In this document: piece after piece, positions 59,050 to 64,000 of the stretch
How positions within the stretch are numbered: position 1 is the stretch's first letter
Layout of the letters: each line of letters begins with the position of its first letter
Assembly: GCF_011759365.1 (NCBI RefSeq)
Contig: NZ_JAARLZ010000013.1
Span: 1 to 64,000, forward strand
Source: Luteibacter anthropi
GTDB lineage: Bacteria > Pseudomonadota > Gammaproteobacteria > Xanthomonadales > Rhodanobacteraceae
DNA: 64,000 nt
Direction of reading: 5' to 3'
Notes under the pieces: generated by a model
What the model saw: only the letters and a program-made list of their open reading frames with translations
Database searches by the model: none
Told to the model about the DNA's origin: nothing
Position numbers and translations under genes: made by a program

Positions 59050-59898
59050 ATGGCCAATCCGCAGCGCGACCTCGAAGCCGGCATACGCACCGATCTCGAC
59101 GGGCGCCTTACCTACGGGCAGTACCTGAAGCTCGACCAGCTGCTCTCAGCGCAGCAGCCGCGCAGCGAGCCCGTGCAGCACGACGAGATGCTGTTCATCA
59201 TCCAGCACCAGACCTCGGAACTATGGCTGAAACTGCTGATTCATGAGCTGGACGCCGCGCTGGCGTGCCTGCGCAACGACGACCTCGATGGCACCCAGAA
59301 GATCCTTGCCCGCGTCAAGCAGGTGCAGCAGCAGCTCTACGAACAGTGGGCCGTGCTGGAGACGCTCACCCCCGCCGATTACCTGAAATTCCGCGATGTC
59401 CTGGGGCCGTCGTCGGGTTTCCAGTCGGTGCAGTACCGCATCGTGGAGTTCATGCTGGGTAACAAGCACGCCGACATGCTGCGCGTGTTCGAGCACGATG
59501 CGGCGGCGTATGGTCGGCTGCGCGCCGTGCTCGATGCGCCAGGTCTCTACGACGAATACCTGCGTTTCCTGGCCCGTCGTGGCCATCTCGTGCCGGCCGA
59601 CATCGTCTCGCGTGACGTGACCCAGCCATGGACATCCCAGCCTTCGCTGCTGCCCGTGCTGCGGCGCATCTACGAAGATACGGGGCGCCACTGGCCCGAA
59701 TATCACCTGAGCGAACAGCTGGTGGACATCGAGGAATCCTTCCAGCTGTGGCGGTTCCGCCACATGAAAACCGTGGAGCGGATCATCGGTTTCCGTCCCG
59801 GCACGGGTGGTTCGTCCGGCGTGGCCTTCCTGCGCAAGGCGCTGGAGCAGAGTTTCTTCCCTGAGCTGATCGAAGTACGCACCATCCTGGGCACCTGA
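59050..59898 (+). CDS. kynA: Tryptophan 2,3-dioxygenase
   Basis: A 282-residue haem enzyme that opens the indole ring of tryptophan to N-formylkynurenine, the first step of the kynurenine path. [37 protein letters not shown] and the C-terminal [15 protein letters not shown] (haem-axial His) and [16 protein letters not shown] are family hallmarks. ATG 59050 ([16 protein letters not shown]) matches homologues; a GTG at 59014 is the alternative. TATTAT at 58940 may be its -10 box. The other kynurenine genes are not in the window. Confidence 0.94.
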   Translation: MANPQRDLEAGIRTDLDGRLTYGQYLKLDQLLSAQQPRSEPVQHDEMLFIIQHQTSELWLKLLIHELDAALACLRNDDLDGTQKILARVKQVQQQLYEQWAVLETLTPADYLKFRDVLGPSSGFQSVQYRIVEFMLGNKHADMLRVFEHDAAAYGRLRAVLDAPGLYDEYLRFLARRGHLVPADIVSRDVTQPWTSQPSLLPVLRRIYEDTGRHWPEYHLSEQLVDIEESFQLWRFRHMKTVERIIGFRPGTGGSSGVAFLRKALEQSFFPELIEVRTILGT

Positions 59899-59987
59899 AT
59901 TTGACGGACGGCGGTCCGGACGGGTACACACGCAGATCGTATTTTCACGCGCGGGCCACGAATCCGCCGCCGTACCCAAGGGAATCC

Positions 59988-61493
59988 ATGACACCGACCG
60001 CCCCAGCCGACGCCCGGCCCGTGCCCGACTACCCGCAGACCATGGGGCATCCACGACCCTTGTGGATGCTTTTCATGACCGAGTTCTGGGAGCGCTTTGC
60101 CTTCTACGGCATGCGCTGGGCGCTTACCCTGTACATCGTGGCGGAGTTCTTCTCCGGTGATCCGTCGGGGCAGGGCTATGCCAGCCGCACCTACGGTGCC
60201 TACCTCGCCCTGGTCTACGCCTCGGCCATCTTCGGTGGCTATGTGGCGGATCGCGTGCTCGGTTACCAGCGTTCCATCCTGGTGGGCGCCATCGTGATGG
60301 GCGCGGGCCTGTTCATGGTGATGGTGCCGGATAGAGACGTCTTCCTCGTGGGCCTTTCCACGGTGATCGTCGGCAATGGCCTGTTCAAGCCGAATATCTC
60401 TTCCCTGGTGGGGCAGATCTATCCGGTGGGCGATGATCGCCGCGATCGCGGCTTCACCATCTTCTACATGGGCATCAACATGGGTGGCTTCCTCGCCCCC
60501 CTGGTCACCGGCTGGATCGCCTCGGTGCTCACCGATACGCCCCTGCAGCAGAACTACCGTGCCGTGTTCCTTTCCACGGGCATCGGCATGGTCATCTGCT
60601 TCATCTGGTTCCTGGTCGGCAAGCGCCAGCTCAAGGGCGTGGGTGCGCCGCCGCCGGAACGTCATCCCACCAAAAGCCTCGCCGCCGTGGTGATCGGCAT
60701 CCTCGTGGCCGTGCCGCTGGTGTACCTGCTGATGGCACAGGCCGGCGCGATCTTCGTGGCCTGGCTGCTGGGTGCGCTGTTCATCGGCGTGGCGGTGATG
60801 CTGGTGGCCGAAGCGGTGCGTCACGACCGCATCCAGATTCATCGCGTCATCGCGATGCTGGTGCTGTTCGCCTTCAACGTGCTGTTCTGGATGTTCTTCG
60901 AGCAGGCCGGCAGCTCGTTCAACTTCCTCGCGCAGAACATCGTCGACCGCCAGATGTTCGGCTGGGAATTCCCCACCGGCTGGTTCCAGTCGGTGAACTC
61001 GGCGGCGATCCTGGTGTTTGCACCGCTGGTGGCACTGGCCTGGGCCGTGCTGGCGCGTGCGCGCAAAGAGCCCTCGATCCCGCGCAAGTTCGGCCTGGGC
61101 CTGCTGTTCAACGCCGTGGCCTTCCTGATCCTGATGTATGCGCTGAAGGACCTCGTGGACGGTCGTGGCCTGATTCCGTTCTGGCCGCTGGCCGCCTGCT
61201 ACGTGGCACAGACCATCGGCGAGCTCTGCCTGTCGCCCATCGGCCTGTCGATGGTGACCAAGCTTGCGCCGCTGCGCGTCGTTGGCCTGGCCATGGGCGG
61301 CTGGTTCCTCTCCACCGCCATCGGCAACAACCTGTCCGGCCTGCTGGCCGGTCACATCAGCGGCGAGAGCGGCATGACGGTGGGCTCGGCGCTCTCGGGC
61401 TTCACCTTCAGCTTCGAGCTGCTGCTGGGCGCAGGCATCGTGCTGTTCCTGATCGCTCCGCTGATCAACCGCCTGATGCACGGCATCAAGTAA
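59988..61493 (+). CDS. POT-family proton-dependent peptide transporter
   Basis: A 501-residue, 12-14-helix symporter for di- and tripeptides. The signature EFWERFAFYGMRWALTLYI contains the proton-coupling ExxER motif, and the PTR2 motif FTIFYMGINMGGFLAPLVTG follows. AAGGGAAT precedes the ATG at 59988; upstream codons to 59901 are unlikely. It follows kynA by 90 bases. Together with kynA, hppD and hmgA it suggests use of peptides and amino acids as food. Confidence 0.92.
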   Translation: MTPTAPADARPVPDYPQTMGHPRPLWMLFMTEFWERFAFYGMRWALTLYIVAEFFSGDPSGQGYASRTYGAYLALVYASAIFGGYVADRVLGYQRSILVGAIVMGAGLFMVMVPDRDVFLVGLSTVIVGNGLFKPNISSLVGQIYPVGDDRRDRGFTIFYMGINMGGFLAPLVTGWIASVLTDTPLQQNYRAVFLSTGIGMVICFIWFLVGKRQLKGVGAPPPERHPTKSLAAVVIGILVAVPLVYLLMAQAGAIFVAWLLGALFIGVAVMLVAEAVRHDRIQIHRVIAMLVLFAFNVLFWMFFEQAGSSFNFLAQNIVDRQMFGWEFPTGWFQSVNSAAILVFAPLVALAWAVLARARKEPSIPRKFGLGLLFNAVAFLILMYALKDLVDGRGLIPFWPLAACYVAQTIGELCLSPIGLSMVTKLAPLRVVGLAMGGWFLSTAIGNNLSGLLAGHISGESGMTVGSALSGFTFSFELLLGAGIVLFLIAPLINRLMHGIK

Positions 61494-61521
61494 ACCCATG
61501 TAGCAGCGCCAAGTAACCCCC

Positions 61522-61647
61522 TTGTAGGAGCGCGCCTGCGCGCGACCGGAAGAACCGTCGCGCGCAGGAAACCTGAGCCCAACGGCGCTCGGGCATTCTC
61601 CGGCATAGCGGTATCCCCCGGTCGCGCGCGAGGCGCGCTCCTACAGG
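61522..61647. repeat. Family-A halves far apart
   Basis: Left half TTGTAGGAGCGCGCCTGCGC (61522) and right half CGGTCGCGCGCGAGGCGCGC then TCCTAC (61618-61647), with a partial CGTCGCGCGCAGG copy at 61556-61568. They lie between the convergent transporter and MarR genes; the right half ends 6 bases before the MarR stop. Confidence 0.78.
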
Positions 61648-61652
61648 GCCTG

Positions 61653-62102
61653 TCAGGCGGTCATCAGCTTGTCGAGGATGCGGCCCAGCCAGGCGGTTTC
61701 GTCGGCGTCCAGCTTCGCCAGCAGAGCGCGCTCGTGCGCTCTAGCCCGGGGCGCCACCTCGTCGTGGATCGCCCAGCCGGCCTCGGACAGCTTCAGCACC
61801 GAGCGCCGCTTGTCATCGTCGTGGATGCCCTTGTCCACGCGTCCGGCCTCCACCAGGCGCGCCACGGCGCGGCTCACGGCCACCTTGTCCATCCGGGAGC
61901 GGTCGACTACCTCCCGCGCGGAAACCTCCGGAAAACGGGCAAGGATCGTCATCACGCGCCATTCCGTCATGCTCAGGTCGAATTTGTCCTGGTATTCCGA
62001 GGCGATGGCCTGGCTGACCGTATTGGACAGGATCGACAGCCGATAGGGGAGGAAACGTTCTAGCTCGAGAGGGGCGTGGGCGGGGACGATCTCTGTGGAC
62101 AT
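61653..62102 (-). CDS. MarR-family regulator
   Basis: A 149-residue winged helix-turn-helix repressor: LSMTEWRVMTILARFPEVSA, REVVDRSRMDKVAVSRAVAR and the wing GRVDKGIHDDDKRRSVLKLS. It is divergent from hppD with a 93-base gap, so it probably controls tyrosine/homogentisate catabolism genes. A palindrome sits between them at 62117-62132, overlapping the hppD -35 region. Confidence 0.87.
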   Translation of the reverse strand: MSTEIVPAHAPLELERFLPYRLSILSNTVSQAIASEYQDKFDLSMTEWRVMTILARFPEVSAREVVDRSRMDKVAVSRAVARLVEAGRVDKGIHDDDKRRSVLKLSEAGWAIHDEVAPRARAHERALLAKLDADETAWLGRILDKLMTA

Positions 62103-62116
62103 TGCTGCGCCAGTCC

Positions 62117-62145
62117 TTGCAATTGGTTACAAGTGAAACTATAAG
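62117..62145 (+). promoter_or_regulatory. hppD promoter with overlapping MarR-type operator
   Basis: TTGCAATTGGTTACAA (62117-62132) is an inverted repeat (TTGCAA/TTACAA, one mismatch). Its left arm serves as the -35 box TTGCAA; TATAAG (62140-62145) is the -10 box, 17 bases later. The site is also 15-30 bases upstream of the MarR start codon. Confidence 0.6.
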
Positions 62146-62195
62146 TTCGATTCATAGGGCGCAAGCCGCGCCCGCGCCTGCCAGGAGTATCGCCC

Positions 62196-63284
62196 ATGAG
62201 CGCCCAGCCCAACATCGGTATGGAAGTCACCACCTTCGAAAACCCCCAGGGGGTCGATGGCTTCGAGTTCGTCGAATTCGCGGCTCCCGACGCCAAGCTG
62301 CTTCATGACCTGTTCCCCAAGCTCGGTTTCGTCGCCGTAGCGAAGCACAAGTCGAAGAACATCACCCTGTATCGCCAGGGCGAGTGCAACTTCCTCGTGA
62401 ACGAGGAGCCCGACTCCTTCGCGACCGATTTCGTCGCCAAGCACGGCCCCTGCGCCTGTGGCTTCGCCATCCGCTTCAACCGCCCGGCCACCGATGTGCA
62501 GGCCACGGCCCTGTCCAACGGTGCGGAGAAGCTCACCGCCTTCACCGACACGCTTGCCCTCGACGTGCCCACCATCAAGGGCATCGGCGACGCCTGCCTG
62601 TACCTGATCGACACCTACGGTGAGAAGGGTGACTGCTTCGACGCCGAGTACGACTTCTTCGCGGGCGTGGATCGTCATCCGAAGGGTTTCGGCCTCACTT
62701 TTATCGACCACCTGACCCACAACCTGCACTTTGGCAACATGCAGAAGTGGTCGGATTACTACGAGCGCCTGTTCAACTTCCGCGAGATCCGCTACTTCGA
62801 CATCAAGGGTGCGAAGACCGGCCTGGTGTCCAAGGCGATGACCGCGCCGGATGGCATGGTGCGCATCCCGTTGAACGAAAGCTCGGACCACGGCTCGCAG
62901 ATCAACGAATACATCCGCGAATACAACGGCGAAGGCATCCAGCACATCGCCCTGTTCACGGACAACATCTACGAAACCGTGGAAGCCATGCGCGAGAAGG
63001 ACGTGGCCTTCCTTGATACGCCGGACACGTACTTCGAAGTCATCGATGTCCGCATCCCCGGCCATAGCGAAGACGTGCCGCGCCTGCAGAAGAACAAACT
63101 GCTGATCGACGCCGATCCGGAGACGCACAAGAAGCTGCTGCTGCAGATCTTCACGCAGAACAACATCGGCCCGATCTTCTTCGAGATCATCCAGCGCAAG
63201 GGCAACGAAGGCTTCGGCAACGGCAACTTCCAGGCCCTGTTCGAATCGATCGAACGCGACCAGATGCGCCGCGGCGTGATCTGA
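62196..63284 (+). CDS. hppD: 4-hydroxyphenylpyruvate dioxygenase
   Basis: A 362-residue non-haem iron enzyme that turns 4-hydroxyphenylpyruvate into homogentisate in tyrosine breakdown. The iron ligands lie in FIDHLTHNLHFGNM (His), GIQHIALFTDNIYE (His) and GPIFFEIIQRKGNEGFGNGN (Glu). An N-terminal VOC-like half precedes. It is divergent from the MarR gene and is followed by hmgA, which acts on its product. Confidence 0.95.
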   Translation: MSAQPNIGMEVTTFENPQGVDGFEFVEFAAPDAKLLHDLFPKLGFVAVAKHKSKNITLYRQGECNFLVNEEPDSFATDFVAKHGPCACGFAIRFNRPATDVQATALSNGAEKLTAFTDTLALDVPTIKGIGDACLYLIDTYGEKGDCFDAEYDFFAGVDRHPKGFGLTFIDHLTHNLHFGNMQKWSDYYERLFNFREIRYFDIKGAKTGLVSKAMTAPDGMVRIPLNESSDHGSQINEYIREYNGEGIQHIALFTDNIYETVEAMREKDVAFLDTPDTYFEVIDVRIPGHSEDVPRLQKNKLLIDADPETHKKLLLQIFTQNNIGPIFFEIIQRKGNEGFGNGNFQALFESIERDQMRRGVI

Positions 63285-63291
63285 TCGACAC

Positions 63292-63377
63292 CTGCAGGAG
63301 CGCGCCTGCGCGCGACCGGTTTTTGCGAGAGACTACGCAACGCGACAACCGGTCGCGCGCAAGGCGCGCTCCTACAG
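63292..63377. repeat. REP-like inverted pair (family A) between hppD and hmgA
   Basis: CTGCAGGAGCGCGCCTGCGC (TAG changed to CAG) faces the right half CGGTCGCGCGCAAGGCGCGC then TCCTACAG. Unlike most copies, it lies between two genes of the same direction, within a likely operon. Confidence 0.82.
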
Positions 63378-63416
63378 ACACCAGAATCCAGGTAGCCATC
63401 GCACCAGGACACCACG

Positions 63417-64000
63417 ATGACCCACACCGACGATACCCGCGGCTACCAGACAGGCTTCGCCAACGAATTCGCCACCGAGGCGGTAGCGGGCGTGCTGCCT
63501 ACGGGCCAGAATTCGCCGCAGCGCGTGGCGAAGGGCCTGTATGCCGAACAGCTCACCGGCAGCGCCTTCACCGCGCCGCGCCACCGCAACCTGCGCAGCT
63601 GGCTCTACCGTATCCGTCCGGCCGCACAGCATTCGCCATTCACGGAGCTGGCGCATGCGAGCTTTCATAACCGCTTCGACGAAGCACCGGCCACGCCGAA
63701 CCAGCTACGCTGGGACCCGCTGCCGATGCCCGAGGCGCCGACCGATTTCCTGGACGGCCTCTACACCATGGGCGGCAATGGCGGCCCGGCCGAGCAGGCG
63801 GGTGTCGGCATCCACCAGTACCTCGCCAATCGTTCCATGGAAGGGCGTTATTTCTACGACGCCGACGGCGAGCTGCTGATCGTTCCGCAGCAGGGTCGCC
63901 TGCGCATCCGCACCGAACTGGGCGTGCTCGACGTGGCACCGCTGGAGATCGCCGTGGTGCCGCGTGGCGTGCGTTTCCTCGTGGAGCTGCCCGACGGCCA
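63417..64000 (+). CDS. hmgA: Homogentisate 1,2-dioxygenase (5' part, cut by window end)
   Basis: The first 194 residues of about 430: [40 protein letters not shown] and [20 protein letters not shown] are homogentisate dioxygenase text. It cleaves the ring of homogentisate, the product of HppD, to maleylacetoacetate. The catalytic iron ligands lie beyond the window. It starts 132 bases after hppD, with a family-A repeat between. Confidence 0.94.
   Translation, partial: MTHTDDTRGYQTGFANEFATEAVAGVLPTGQNSPQRVAKGLYAEQLTGSAFTAPRHRNLRSWLYRIRPAAQHSPFTELAHASFHNRFDEAPATPNQLRWDPLPMPEAPTDFLDGLYTMGGNGGPAEQAGVGIHQYLANRSMEGRYFYDADGELLIVPQQGRLRIRTELGVLDVAPLEIAVVPRGVRFLVELPDG

Overview
The window is GC-rich (roughly 65% by eye) and densely packed with short intergenic gaps. 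It looks like a chromosomal segment of a Gammaproteobacterium of the order Lysobacterales, most likely the Rhodanobacteraceae (Luteibacter/Dyella-like). The basis is the protein types: a Xanthomonas-like ferredoxin-NADP reductase and tryptophan 2,3-dioxygenase, an RpfC-like hybrid kinase, a Gram-positive-type E1 alpha/E1 beta/E2 oxo-acid dehydrogenase set, and a TonB-dependent receptor with a carboxypeptidase-like N-terminus. A short palindromic repeat (half-site about 27 bp, core GTAGGAGCGCGCC...GCGCGACCGG) also recurs about 15 times between genes. The taxon is an inference; no 16S gene or ribosomal protein is present.

Layout. 0-16 kb: stress and envelope functions: a cardiolipin synthase, an MFS exporter, a cysteine dioxygenase/flavoprotein pair, TonB, a universal stress protein, a hemolysin III protein, a DUF885 peptidase-like protein, a DJ-1/PfpI protein with a NemR-like TetR regulator and matching operator palindromes, a RsiV-like lipoprotein, a Kdo/RIO-like kinase and Fpr. 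16-27 kb: a large TonB-dependent receptor, a lower-GC intergenic stretch, an RpfC-like hybrid kinase, a periplasmic-propeller histidine kinase, and an AraC regulator overlapping a methyltransferase gene. 27-39 kb: many small or poorly known proteins (an orphan ParB-like protein beside a nested palindrome, a TraB/ChaN-like DUF5694 protein, a membrane protein/XRE pair with a palindromic operator), ArgO/ArgP, two alpha/beta hydrolases and a GT39-type glycosyltransferase. 39-48 kb: housekeeping genes: dusA, a PepSY-PhoP-PhoQ-like operon, mtfA, birA-coaX-SPOR and tRNA-Thr. 48-55 kb: a putative DUF4258/HTH toxin-antitoxin pair, a serine hydrolase, LysR, a small secreted peptide plus arginase, and TrpS with an unusual C-terminal extension. 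55-64 kb: a 2-oxoacid dehydrogenase E1/E2 operon, then amino-acid catabolism (tryptophan dioxygenase, POT peptide transporter, a MarR regulator divergent from HppD, and the start of HmgA).

How it works together. The right end (kynA, POT transporter, hppD, hmgA) reads as uptake and breakdown of peptides and aromatic amino acids, with an oxo-acid dehydrogenase next door. Several regulator/target pairs carry recognisable operators: NemR-like/DJ-1, XRE/membrane protein, ArgP/ArgO and MarR/HppD. No phage, IS element, CRISPR array or secondary-metabolite cluster is visible. The most unusual items are the toxin-antitoxin candidate, the XRE module, the orphan ParB with its palindrome, and the TrpS extension.
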